Part shown: in pieces, positions 36,301 through 43,107 of the stretch
How the letters are laid out: the number at the start of each line of letters is the position of its first letter
How positions within the stretch are numbered: position 1 is the first letter of the stretch
DNA from: Pseudomonadota bacterium
GTDB lineage: Bacteria; Myxococcota_A; Bradymonadia; UBA4248
DNA length: 45,833 bases
Assembly (NCBI GenBank): GCA_017441205.1
Contig: JAFRYG010000118.1
Span: 1 to 45,833, forward strand
Reading direction: 5' to 3'
The notes under the pieces: model-generated
Told to the model about the DNA's origin: nothing
What the model saw: only the letters and a program-made list of their open reading frames with translations
Database searches by the model: none
Program-made: the position numbers and the translations under genes

Positions 36301-36318
36301 CCATATTGAACGTTTCAT
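33307..36318 (-). CDS. Large lipoprotein with two arrays of CGNG/CDG repeats and two LTD-like domains
   Basis: The 1003-residue product has a lipoprotein signal ending LLSGC (Cys 17) and GGAG 9 nt before ATG 36318. Its architecture is duplicated: four repeats of the DUF4215-like plan CGNG-x(4)-GE-x-CDG with 40-60 residues between them, then a lamin-tail-like beta domain (LLISEVVPHF, LAVELTNMSKVSLDLASCSL), an unassigned beta-rich block, then four more repeats, then a second lamin-tail-like domain (LVFDEYIVKK, ISINNYGPESIDIGACNLSV). Both LTD-like domains carry the phrase xICS before an Asp-rich loop. It is probably a surface or matrix protein. It stands in its own unit between terminators and shows no enzyme motif. 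Confidence 0.85.
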   Translation of the reverse strand: MKRSIWICLAVLLLSGCNEKAEYTCGNGVLESDEICDGSLFASELHVVCSNGMTPNKMLLGCTAKCSLDASKACASSCGNGVIEGEEQCDGTIPPVMAGCTNPDMSKLQCLNCRIVDNGVCPSLIPGNNPPVVNPQNKPDWFPENCGNGQLDEGELCDGELVREDAKQCPVNMKLMDNPSFKCLDSCRLVDVRNACEFAPFVSCGNGVLNGGEECDGEAFSEDALNAIQCGKDEKLDVTKAVCNQNCQIESACVPRIANDVGLLISEVVPHFQVSETSVAFDGLAVELTNMSKVSLDLASCSLALFSESGSEKTYSLASLGLSSLKAMESTVICSQAGPDHFEGVCNATISEDGILENMKGMAFLGLVCGNKIVDLFNLNSFIAAVQNYAVDFVRLCDAEPVTESENALLGNGWYIDSFTTYAPTYGLGSHCSSIDATIESCTYTVSRNTLTERSQYIDLALEIKIPGQTDITNKTDINPDMQIQFVTGKVAENKVKEEIIHLINAEADPNWTNSNGVDRYIGKFRNWDTYEGFLDYEAGTYVLDAAIGMGSGGTRIFCGPKGMISESEYAVYDPDKRNTLVVSYDDNGGTCGDGVLSASEVCDGSSFVEDALVCEYPGEVVYDRSKVMCSCNMLDTASACAAVPETCGNGSVDGKEVCDGTLIPEEAKVCPKNMVLLDKPVWKCDKSCLAIDTFKACEFACGNNRVDSGEVCDGTDIPETAKVCPKNYIPVDKPEWSCDTKCAGIITDKACELACGNGKLDAGEACDGTSIDHAAAEAKCSSRTTYDKNRASCLETCAVDNAACVPGFNLVFDEYIVKKDENGKPIGVAISINNYGPESIDIGACNLSVLNEKGSFAVDGATYYSFLEIAKAPAGASSYDLDLCKPLVICSEPIGSETEYKDIFGDDCDVVLGGYDSNNKLINNLFLNYPAIDTLQISCGGVKIDYFDFEGFRKALSEGYTHGKLKSSDHRPWSGRTSVSLQERMDLDKTSDMAGFAKPVCE

Positions 36319-36518
36319 GGGTAGTCACTCCAAAGTTGGGCAAAATTGCCATTTGAAATGTTCTAATCAAAGTCTGATATGATTTCAAGGATTTGAGGAA
36401 TTCCTCAGTTTTATGCATTCAGCACAGAGACAGGATTATTCTTCTGATTTCTTCGGAATGGATTGTTTTTTCGCTTGAATCCCCACGAACGGTATGAATT
36501 CAACGGATCCAGGCATAC

Positions 36519-36541
36519 AAAAAAAGCCGCCTGACGGCGGC
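36519..36541 (-). terminator. Rho-independent terminator after the wall hydrolase
   Basis: GCCGCC (36526-36531) pairs with GGCGGC (36536-36541) around a 4-nt loop and the minus strand continues with T7. It lies 22 bp past the stop of the large hydrolase. The plus-strand strength is lower because no T-run follows. Confidence 0.85.
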
Positions 36542-36562
36542 TTAATTATCTCATTCCAGGGG

Positions 36563-39500
36563 TTACGACCAGCTGGCGAACTGGAAATGCATCCAGTCAC
36601 GATTGCTATGACGACCAAGTGAATAGCCGCCGTACGATTCGACGATATCCCAGAATTTGCCGACCTCCGGCTGTGCAAGAGGATCGGTTCCCTTGGTATC
36701 GACGCGGTTCGGGTTGTTGGCGCCGTCGATATCGATGGCGATACCCCAGGCATGCATGGATTTCCTGTCCGTACCTTTAACATTGCGATTATTATAGCAC
36801 CCGGAAAACCGATCGAGATGATGTTTCTTGATACCTTCCGCTCCATAATAATCGAGCGCATCTTTAAAGATATTGTAAACTCTGTCGGCAATGAGTTTAT
36901 GAACTTTAATCGATGACTTCGCATTACCGCTGGAATACATGGTATAGGGCAGAGTCACACTCTTCAATCTGTCGGAACACCCGGCCGGGCCATAGGGTGA
37001 TGTCCCGGCACGAACCTGTTTTTGCGTCGGAATCTTGAAGCATTCGACAGGAATGCTCAGGCCCGCAGCCGCAATGGATTTGCCGCCGAACTTACCATCG
37101 ACATCGAGTCCCTTGGCCTGCTGCCAGGCTGCAATGGCCTGGAAATCGGATGCATCCAGTTTGCCATCCTGAGCAACGCCAACCGTCTTTTCGATTTGTT
37201 TGATAAAATCTGACGTATATCCCTGGTCGCCCGTCCATTTAATCGCTTTCTGAACAGCTTCGTCCGAAAGGATGGCTGGAGTTGACGAAGAAGGCGGAGA
37301 AGGAGGCGTCGTATTGGATTCCGATTTGGATTCTGAACTGGATTCTGAACTGGATTCTGATTTGCTTTCAGATTTTCCGGAATCCGATCCCTCAACCGTT
37401 TGTGATACGTTCGAAGACCAGACCCAGTTGTCCTTTTCAGCCTGTTCCTTGGACTTGGGACCGAATTTTCCATCTACTTCCAGGCTTTTGGCTGCCTGCC
37501 AGTTCGCAATTGCCTGAACGGTGATGGGCCCAAAGATACCATCGGGTTCACTGCCCACGAGTTTCTGAATCTTCGTACAGATCGACTGATTTTTCTTCTT
37601 ATTGTAGCTCACTGCACTGCTGATCTGATCACTCGTCAGCGTCACTGTCGCACTGCCGCCGCCTGACGAAGAAGGCGGTTCAGCCTGGGGTGCTTCTTTT
37701 GGCGCAGAAGGCTCACTGTGCGGGACCTCGACCTTGGGTGTTGAAGCCGATTCGATGACTGCTTCCGCCGATGTATCACTGAAAGTACTGGCCAACGTTC
37801 CATACCCGGAATACGAACTCTTCTTGTTGTTCAGAGCCCATATACGCCAGGACTGCTGCATCATTGCGGACATCTTCTCGGGCTCCGTAAACATCAGCAA
37901 ACCTGCGATGGCATAATTCGCATAATAGCCGACGCCGTTCGTCTCGGGATAGAGATTCTGGAAAGCCTTGCGTTCACTCGAATTCCAGTCGCCGCAAACT
38001 CTTTTATAATAAGTATTCAGGTCGCCCTTGAGAGCAGTATAGGCACCTGAACTGTAGTTATCTCCCCAAATGCGTTTGGCTTCGACCTGGCACCAGGAAT
38101 CCGGGAACAACACATCGACCATGTTCGTCGCCTGTCCCTGGGCATTGAACACTCTTGCATTGATGTTCTCGGTGCAGTGCGCTGCCGTCGTATGGCCAAA
38201 GACCTGCCCCTCATCGCCGAGTTCCTTTGCCATTTTTTCGGCAAAGCTGTCCTCGCCATTGGCGGCAGAACAGGCAAACAACTGAACGCCGACATCGCCG
38301 CGCAGACCGCTGCGAACGGAACTGACATAATCTGCCACATTCGACTTCGTCATATCTTCGCCGGGCAGATTCAGGCCATTTTCATATCCATGATAATACA
38401 GCGACAAATCCTTGATCTTCAGATGTTCCGGATATTCCGGTGCATCCTTGGGTTTGGCTGACTGATAACGCGTCTTGATCGTATTGATCAGCTGCATCGT
38501 CAGGGATTTTAATGAGCTATAGGCATTGGCAATATTTGCGGTGCCGATACTCAGATCGAGACCGACGGTCTGCCCCAGCTTGGCACCGTTATTGGCCTGC
38601 GCCGTAAATTCGCGGTTATTGCTGTCATTCTGATAGCCGGAATAACCCATCGAATCTTTTGTAACTGCACCATAAAACAGAACATTGATACCATTGGGAT
38701 GTTGTTTCTGAATGGCATTGATCGACGCATCCGAGGTTTCAATATACCCCGACGTCTCGGTATTCTTGCTGCCGCCTTCAGAGCCACCCTCCAGTTTGCT
38801 GGACTCGCCACCCGAAGGCGGCTGAGGCTTCGTCTGCTCCGGCGGTTCAGGTTTCGTATCGGTCTGCGTCTCGGTTTTCTTCGTTTCAACGGGAACCTCG
38901 ACTGTCGTCGTTTTGCCGGGAATCTTAATCTTGTCGCCGACATGAATGACAGCATCCACCGAAATACCGTTATATTCGGCCAGAGCCGTAAATCCGCCTT
39001 CGACGCCGTAATCATTGGCAATCTTCCAGAGGCTGTCGCCCTTGACCACGGTATGAATCAATTCCTCGCTCGTCGTCTTGGTCTCGGTCTTGTTTGAAGA
39101 ACCACCTGCATCAGGCGCTTTCTCGGGCTGTGTGGATTCTACTTTGGGCTGCGTCTCGCCGCCCTGCGGCATCGAAATCGTTCCAAGACCGGTCGAGGGA
39201 ATGGCACCGCTCTTCTCGAGCGATATCATTTCCAGAGCGAGCCCTTTTTCGGTATCATAACGTGCCCAAAGACTGGATTTGTATTGGCTGTTCGCAGTCC
39301 GGTTCTTTCGCCACTGATAAACATTCGCAATAAATGCTTCCTCGCTGATCCCCGCATTGTACGCCCACATCATTGCCGTCGCGGCAATGTTCTGCCCATG
39401 GTTGACCGAAGTCGACCAGAAAACATCCTTGAGCGTCTGATACGACAGAATCATGTTCTTGCATGTCGCATCCGTTATCTGCTCAATCGGACCATCAAAA

Positions 39501-40153
39501 AAGTCGCGCGTGATGAAGTTCTTTTCCAGAGTTTTCAGGCGCGGATCGGACTCTGCAATGGTCTTCCACATCGTCGGACATGCACCCGTCGTGCCGCCCG
39601 TATTATACGGCTTGGAATTCTCAAACTTTGACGCAATATCCGGAGCCGAAGCCTTGCAGAAATCCACAAACGTAGCAAATGTACCGACTTTAGAGGCAAT
39701 CTGATAACGTCCATACGACGTACCGCCATTGGCATCATACCCAATCGCCATGATACCGCCCGACGGCGACTCGAATTTTTCCGACAATGCTCCCGTCGAA
39801 CGATGCGTGTGCTTCTGATACAAAACTTTCAGTGTTACAGAATCCGCATCTCCGGTTGCCGGAAGCCCGTTATCACCCTGAAAAGCCTTGACGGCTCCCG
39901 TCGTACCGCTTCCGTAAATGCCATCGACGCCGTTGGTATCGTACCCGAGCTCATCCAGACGGCTCTGAAGCTCGATGACGCGCACCGTTTCACTCGATCC
40001 GGCACTCAGCGGCGAATAATCATACGCCGCATCCTGAGTCATTTGCTCATTTTGCGCCGATGAGTTCGACGCATTGGTAGCCTGACCTTCGGACTTTTGG
40101 GTGTTCTTGCTCTCGGACGCCTGCTTTTGAACTGACACTTGGTTGTCTGGCAT
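36563..40153 (-). CDS. Multidomain peptidoglycan hydrolase with a caspase-like centre, no signal peptide
   Basis: GGAGG 8 nt upstream selects ATG 40153; the product has 1196 residues. In order: PG_binding_1 (about 55-112, LQSRLDELGYDTNGVDGIYG); a lysozyme-like domain (about 130-315, GYDANGGTSYGRYQIASKVG); LysM (about 366-413, HTVVKGDSLWKIANDYGV); a Pro/Thr/Lys linker; a central domain (about 488-690) with LYYHGYENG (His588) and VQLFACSAANGEDSFAEKM (Cys628), the His-Gly/Cys spacing of clan CD peptidases; two more PG-binding-like modules (about 852-905 and 965-1030); and an M15 peptidase at the C-terminus with SMHAWGIAIDID (His1134, Asp1141) and DWMHFQF (His1189) as zinc ligands. There is no signal peptide or membrane helix, so export must be unusual: for example a contractile injection system or lysis. 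I see no other parts of such a system here. Confidence 0.85.
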   Translation of the reverse strand: MPDNQVSVQKQASESKNTQKSEGQATNASNSSAQNEQMTQDAAYDYSPLSAGSSETVRVIELQSRLDELGYDTNGVDGIYGSGTTGAVKAFQGDNGLPATGDADSVTLKVLYQKHTHRSTGALSEKFESPSGGIMAIGYDANGGTSYGRYQIASKVGTFATFVDFCKASAPDIASKFENSKPYNTGGTTGACPTMWKTIAESDPRLKTLEKNFITRDFFDGPIEQITDATCKNMILSYQTLKDVFWSTSVNHGQNIAATAMMWAYNAGISEEAFIANVYQWRKNRTANSQYKSSLWARYDTEKGLALEMISLEKSGAIPSTGLGTISMPQGGETQPKVESTQPEKAPDAGGSSNKTETKTTSEELIHTVVKGDSLWKIANDYGVEGGFTALAEYNGISVDAVIHVGDKIKIPGKTTTVEVPVETKKTETQTDTKPEPPEQTKPQPPSGGESSKLEGGSEGGSKNTETSGYIETSDASINAIQKQHPNGINVLFYGAVTKDSMGYSGYQNDSNNREFTAQANNGAKLGQTVGLDLSIGTANIANAYSSLKSLTMQLINTIKTRYQSAKPKDAPEYPEHLKIKDLSLYYHGYENGLNLPGEDMTKSNVADYVSSVRSGLRGDVGVQLFACSAANGEDSFAEKMAKELGDEGQVFGHTTAAHCTENINARVFNAQGQATNMVDVLFPDSWCQVEAKRIWGDNYSSGAYTALKGDLNTYYKRVCGDWNSSERKAFQNLYPETNGVGYYANYAIAGLLMFTEPEKMSAMMQQSWRIWALNNKKSSYSGYGTLASTFSDTSAEAVIESASTPKVEVPHSEPSAPKEAPQAEPPSSSGGGSATVTLTSDQISSAVSYNKKKNQSICTKIQKLVGSEPDGIFGPITVQAIANWQAAKSLEVDGKFGPKSKEQAEKDNWVWSSNVSQTVEGSDSGKSESKSESSSESSSESKSESNTTPPSPPSSSTPAILSDEAVQKAIKWTGDQGYTSDFIKQIEKTVGVAQDGKLDASDFQAIAAWQQAKGLDVDGKFGGKSIAAAGLSIPVECFKIPTQKQVRAGTSPYGPAGCSDRLKSVTLPYTMYSSGNAKSSIKVHKLIADRVYNIFKDALDYYGAEGIKKHHLDRFSGCYNNRNVKGTDRKSMHAWGIAIDIDGANNPNRVDTKGTDPLAQPEVGKFWDIVESYGGYSLGRHSNRDWMHFQFASWS

Positions 40154-40209
40154 GGTCAAATCCTCCATTTTCAATTGTTATTCAACTTTCATTCACACAA
40201 AATCCACCT

Positions 40210-40245
40210 ATTATACAATTTATTATTTTAACCGTTTTGTGTCAA
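40210..40245 (-). promoter_or_regulatory. Candidate sigma-70 promoter for the wall hydrolase
   Basis: On the minus strand TTGACA (40245-40240) lies 17 bp before TAAATT (40222-40217). A perfect TATAAT (40215-40210) follows but at a spacing of 24 bp. The predicted leader is about 50-60 nt and the region is AT-rich, unlike the GC-rich hairpin cluster 75 bp further on. Confidence 0.45.
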
Positions 40246-40320
40246 ATCTCTCTCTCAATTACTTCCATTTTTTCTGCATGATTTTCGCCGCCTGATGACG
40301 CGTCATTGCGGCGTCGGCGC

Positions 40321-40417
40321 GGCGCTATGGCTGCACGCCATACGCGCCTGCGGCCGTGCTATTTTCGCCACTGATGGTGGCTCAAATACGCACCGGCCCT
40401 ACGATTACCGGTATTTG
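40321..40417 (-). repeat. Bulged-G hairpin cluster E, overlapping the 3' end of mvaA
   Basis: Plus-strand unit one (40321-40348) is GGCGC-TATGGC, tgcac, GCCATA-C-GCGCC. Unit two (40352-40398) is GGCCGTGC-TATTTTCGCC ... GGCTCAAATA-C-GCACCGGCC, with mismatches in the inner stem. A further overlapping pairing, CAAATAC-gca-CCGG (40383-40396) with CCGGTATTTG (40408-40417), covers the stop codon of the HMG-CoA reductase gene (40405-40407). Confidence 0.8.
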
Positions 40418-41544
40418 CGCGCATGAAGCGACATGTGGCCTGCCTGGATTCCCTCGGTCATCAAGGCCCGAAGCGCGCCAAAATTCTGGGCCAGACCGAC
40501 ACTGCAAATCACGTGGCACAGTTCCTGATACGATCGGATACCATCGAATACAAATGCAGCTTCCACTCCGGGATGATGCCGAAATCCGCCGACGTATCCC
40601 GCCACAACCGGCATTTCAAGAACGCCGATCAGCCGTTCATTTTGCGTAAACCAGCGCGACATCGGCAAATGCCGTCCCTGGCGGCAAGCCGCATCAAAGA
40701 ATGACGCACTCATCGCCCGCGTATCCTGCCCAAGCGGCAGCGCAGCCGCTATCACGCCGTTCATGATCCCCTTGTTGTGCGTCACCGCGCGGTCAGGACT
40801 GCGAAGCGCAAACTCACTCGCCATCTCCATGCGGTGACCGAATGCCGCACCATCCTCCCCGGGAAGCATTTCGAACGGCAGTTCTATTCGCGCCCGCGCC
40901 AGACGTCCCGAACCCTCGTTCGTCAGAATCGCCATGCCGCGCTCGTATCCGGGAGCATCCCCGTATTCCTGAACAAATGCCTGCTGAAGCGCTTCGGCCA
41001 TCGTATTGACCGCATTGGCACCCATCGCATCCATCGTCCTGACCAAAAGCCGAACGACGACAAAACCATCCCCGGGCGTCTCTGTTTCAAGTTCGAACGC
41101 CCCGCCTCCGGCACCGGTCAGACCGGGATTGCTCTGATTCGCAATCCCGATATACCGGCTCTTTCGACGCAATATTTCTTCCCTGACCCACGGCACAGAA
41201 TCCTCTTCAACTCTGAACATAATCTGCGCACGCGTCACCGGTTCGTCCGCTTCGGCATGAATTCCCCCCACAGCATTGAACAGAACGGCCGTGCGATTCA
41301 CGGCCGCAATGACGCTCGGTTCCTCGGTTGCCATGGCAATCCGGTGTTCACGGCGATTGATGACGATTCCCGTGAGCACCCCCAGCGGAAGCCGCCACGC
41401 ACCAATGACATTCTCGGACATCCTGTCGAACAGCGCAGTCTCTTCATCAATCGGACCGGCAAGCAGCCCGAGATCCGCGCTGCTCTCTTCATTCAGCGCC
41501 ATACGACGCTCTTGCGGACTTTTTTTATAGAACTGATGCAGCAT
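40405..41544 (-). CDS. mvaA: Class II HMG-CoA reductase, C-terminally short
   Basis: Class II HMG-CoA reductase interconverts HMG-CoA and mevalonate. ATG 41544 gives MLHQFYKKSPQERR, the family start; the frame to 41658 adds non-conserved residues derived from a hairpin repeat. The 379-residue product has ENVIGAWRLPLGV, MATEEPSVIAA (catalytic Glu), TMDAMGANAVNTM (cofactor loop), NKGIMNGVIAAALPLGQDTRA (catalytic Lys and Asp) and GHMSLHAR (catalytic His region). Family proteins are about 420-430 residues and continue about 45 residues beyond that His as a mobile flap; here the frame stops three residues after LHAR. The end lies in a hairpin repeat. The enzyme may be impaired or the true end may use a different protein. 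It suggests a mevalonate pathway in this organism. Confidence 0.9.
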   Translation of the reverse strand: MLHQFYKKSPQERRMALNEESSADLGLLAGPIDEETALFDRMSENVIGAWRLPLGVLTGIVINRREHRIAMATEEPSVIAAVNRTAVLFNAVGGIHAEADEPVTRAQIMFRVEEDSVPWVREEILRRKSRYIGIANQSNPGLTGAGGGAFELETETPGDGFVVVRLLVRTMDAMGANAVNTMAEALQQAFVQEYGDAPGYERGMAILTNEGSGRLARARIELPFEMLPGEDGAAFGHRMEMASEFALRSPDRAVTHNKGIMNGVIAAALPLGQDTRAMSASFFDAACRQGRHLPMSRWFTQNERLIGVLEMPVVAGYVGGFRHHPGVEAAFVFDGIRSYQELCHVICSVGLAQNFGALRALMTEGIQAGHMSLHARKYR

Positions 41545-41557
41545 ATATAAAAACCAT

Positions 41558-41626
41558 GCGGTGCGTATTGACCGAAGGGAAATAGCGCCGCAAACGGCGC
41601 GCCGTATCCGGCATGGCCGGATAGGC
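41558..41626 (+). repeat. Bulged-G hairpin cluster F (two units)
   Basis: Unit one (41558-41591) is GCGGTGC-G-TATT, an 11-nt loop, AATA-GCGCCGC (one G-U pair). Unit two (41601-41626) is GCC-G-TATCCGGC, atg, GCCGGATA-GGC. The cluster begins 14 bp upstream of the mvaA start, so mvaA has one cluster at each end. Confidence 0.9.
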
Positions 41627-41650
41627 AAGCCTACCAAAAAACATAAATAT

Positions 41651-41679
41651 TTCACCAATAATATATCGTATGATATAAA
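41651..41679 (+). promoter_or_regulatory. Candidate promoter for the DUF805 gene
   Basis: TTCACC (41651-41656) and TATAAA (41674-41679) have the ideal 17-bp spacing. The leader of about 65 nt contains GCCCCGGGGC (41713-41722) followed by TTTTTT at 41727-41732, which could form an attenuator just before the AAGGAG ribosome-binding site. Confidence 0.5.
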
Positions 41680-41748
41680 TAATACAGCTACAGATGATTC
41701 CGGGCAGGATTTGCCCCGGGGCTGGCTTTTTTCAGAAGGAGAGTTTTT

Positions 41749-42300
41749 ATGAGCAGCGATTCAAACGACCTGTTCGACATTGAACGGATTAAACGGACTT
41801 ACATTTGGTTCTGGCAGCACTGGAATGACACCAAGGGACGCGCTTCCATCTATCAGTATTGGTGCTGCGCCGCCATCAACTTTATCTTGAGTGCAATTTT
41901 GGGCTTCATACCGTTTATCGGTTTTATTCTGTCACTGGCCCTGATCATCCCCGGCATTACGCTCACCATCCGCCGTCTCAATGACACACTCAAACCCTGG
42001 TATTACATTTTCTGTGCATTCATCCCGATCGCGGGTCCGATCATCATGATCTACTTCCTCGTCCAGCCCACCGATCCTTCCCTGCCGCCGATTGAAGAAA
42101 ATGCCGGCTCACTGACGAGCGGAACTGACAGCGATTCGAACGGAATGTCGGACAACGACCTCGCGCATTCCATGACCCTCAGCGACGAGAAAAAAGAACA
42201 GTCCGAGCAGGATGATGCCCTCGCCAAAGCCAACAAGGAACTCGACAACTTCCTGGGGACTGACAGCAAATCCTCATCAGATGATCCGTTCAAGGTATAG
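41749..42300 (+). CDS. DUF805-like inner-membrane protein
   Basis: The 183-residue product follows AAGGAG. Residues 28-105 match the DUF805 plan: GRASIYQYW, a hydrophobic segment (INFILSAILGFIPFIGFILSL), a central IRRLNDTLKPWYY (family RRLHDxxxSGWW) and a second hydrophobic block (FCAFIPIAGPIIMIYFLVQP). DUF805 proteins are small integral membrane proteins of unknown role. The last 75 residues are a Ser/Asp/Glu-rich cytoplasmic or periplasmic tail not usual for the family. The gene is monocistronic: it has its own promoter and terminator. Confidence 0.85.
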   Translation: MSSDSNDLFDIERIKRTYIWFWQHWNDTKGRASIYQYWCCAAINFILSAILGFIPFIGFILSLALIIPGITLTIRRLNDTLKPWYYIFCAFIPIAGPIIMIYFLVQPTDPSLPPIEENAGSLTSGTDSDSNGMSDNDLAHSMTLSDEKKEQSEQDDALAKANKELDNFLGTDSKSSSDDPFKV

Positions 42301-42320
42301 TCGACAAGACAGATTCGACA

Positions 42321-42353
42321 AAAAAAGCGCTGAGATTATCAGCGCTTTTTTTT
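42321..42353 (+). terminator. Rho-independent terminator after the DUF805 gene
   Basis: GCGCTGA (42327-42333) pairs with TCAGCGC (42339-42345) around gatta, extended by A6/T8 tracts on both sides. It is strong on the plus strand and likely works on the minus strand too. Confidence 0.93.
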
Positions 42354-42403
42354 AAACTCTGTACTACCAGAGCGTTGTTAAGCATGGAGCCTGGTGCTTC
42401 TGG

Positions 42404-42502
42404 ATAGCTTATAGTTTATAGCTTATAGAAGTGAGCAGCGTTTCCCGATACTTTGGCCAAATCCTTTGTGATTGTGTAACTTCCAACTCCCAACTTCCAA
42501 CT
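42404..42502. repeat. Two pairs of 11-bp direct repeats with 3-bp spacers
   Basis: ATAGCTTATAG occurs at 42404-42414 and again at 42418-42428. AACTTCCAACT occurs at 42478-42488 and again at 42492-42502. Both pairs have the same 14-bp period (11-bp unit, 3-bp spacer), although the units are unrelated. They lie in the gap between the convergent DUF805 and small secreted protein genes (42301-42591), which otherwise holds a terminator and no gene. Confidence 0.85.
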
Positions 42503-42591
42503 GTAAAAAGCTCAAAGCTGGCGTCAACACTATTGCCGTACATAGCTTTTTTTATTGTTTTCGGTCCCTTTGCCAGAGATGTGGGCGTATT

Positions 42592-43101
42592 TCAGAGCTT
42601 TACCGCTTTGGAACAGATGAGCTTGAGTCCCTGGATGCCGTTTTTGCTGTTGCCCTCGATGCCGGTCACGACGTAACCCGCCGGACATTCCAGCTTAAAA
42701 AACTCTCCGGATTCAGAGCCGGCTGCCTGTGTTTTGACCACTTTCGGGTTAGAAGCAACGACCTGTTTTTCCGGGCTCACTTCCTGGCGAGTCAGTTCCT
42801 TGCCATCGAGCAAAACCGCGACATAGAGTTTATTCGACGTCGTTTTGATATCACTGGCTTCCCCCAGGGAAACGGCATAGCTGCCATCGACGACGGCGAT
42901 AAAGTGTTTTTCGGAAGCAATGGGTTTCTTGGACTTGCTGTCCGTATAAATTCTGAACTCAAGCGGCAGCACGCCCGAAACCGGGGCTGCATTCTGATCG
43001 ACGATTTCGCCATTAAAATCGACGACCGTCTGCGTTGCCTCATCGGCAAAAGCCGACATGGGTAAAAGAGTAACGGCGAGTATTGGAAGGAGCTTTTTCA
43101 T
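42592..43101 (-). CDS. Small secreted protein with C-terminal lectin-like Cys domain
   Basis: The 169-residue product from ATG 43101 has a signal peptide (MKKLLPILAVTLLPMSAFA). The middle resembles the N-terminal beta domain of many secreted proteins from delta-proteobacteria (VVDFNGEIVDQNAAPVSG, PLEFRIYTDS, GSYAVSLGE), a short Ig/collagen-binding-like fold. The last 35 residues, FKLECPAGYVVTGIEGNSK ... GLKLICS, match the C-P-x-G-x-V-V-x-G-I-x-G ... L-x-x-I-C pattern of tail domains seen in myxobacterial secreted proteins (jacalin-like); the role there is not known to me. Its start lies 6 bp after the FHA-gene stop, so it is translated from the same message. Confidence 0.75.
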   Translation of the reverse strand: MKKLLPILAVTLLPMSAFADEATQTVVDFNGEIVDQNAAPVSGVLPLEFRIYTDSKSKKPIASEKHFIAVVDGSYAVSLGEASDIKTTSNKLYVAVLLDGKELTRQEVSPEKQVVASNPKVVKTQAAGSESGEFFKLECPAGYVVTGIEGNSKNGIQGLKLICSKAVKL

Positions 43102-43107
43102 AGACAA

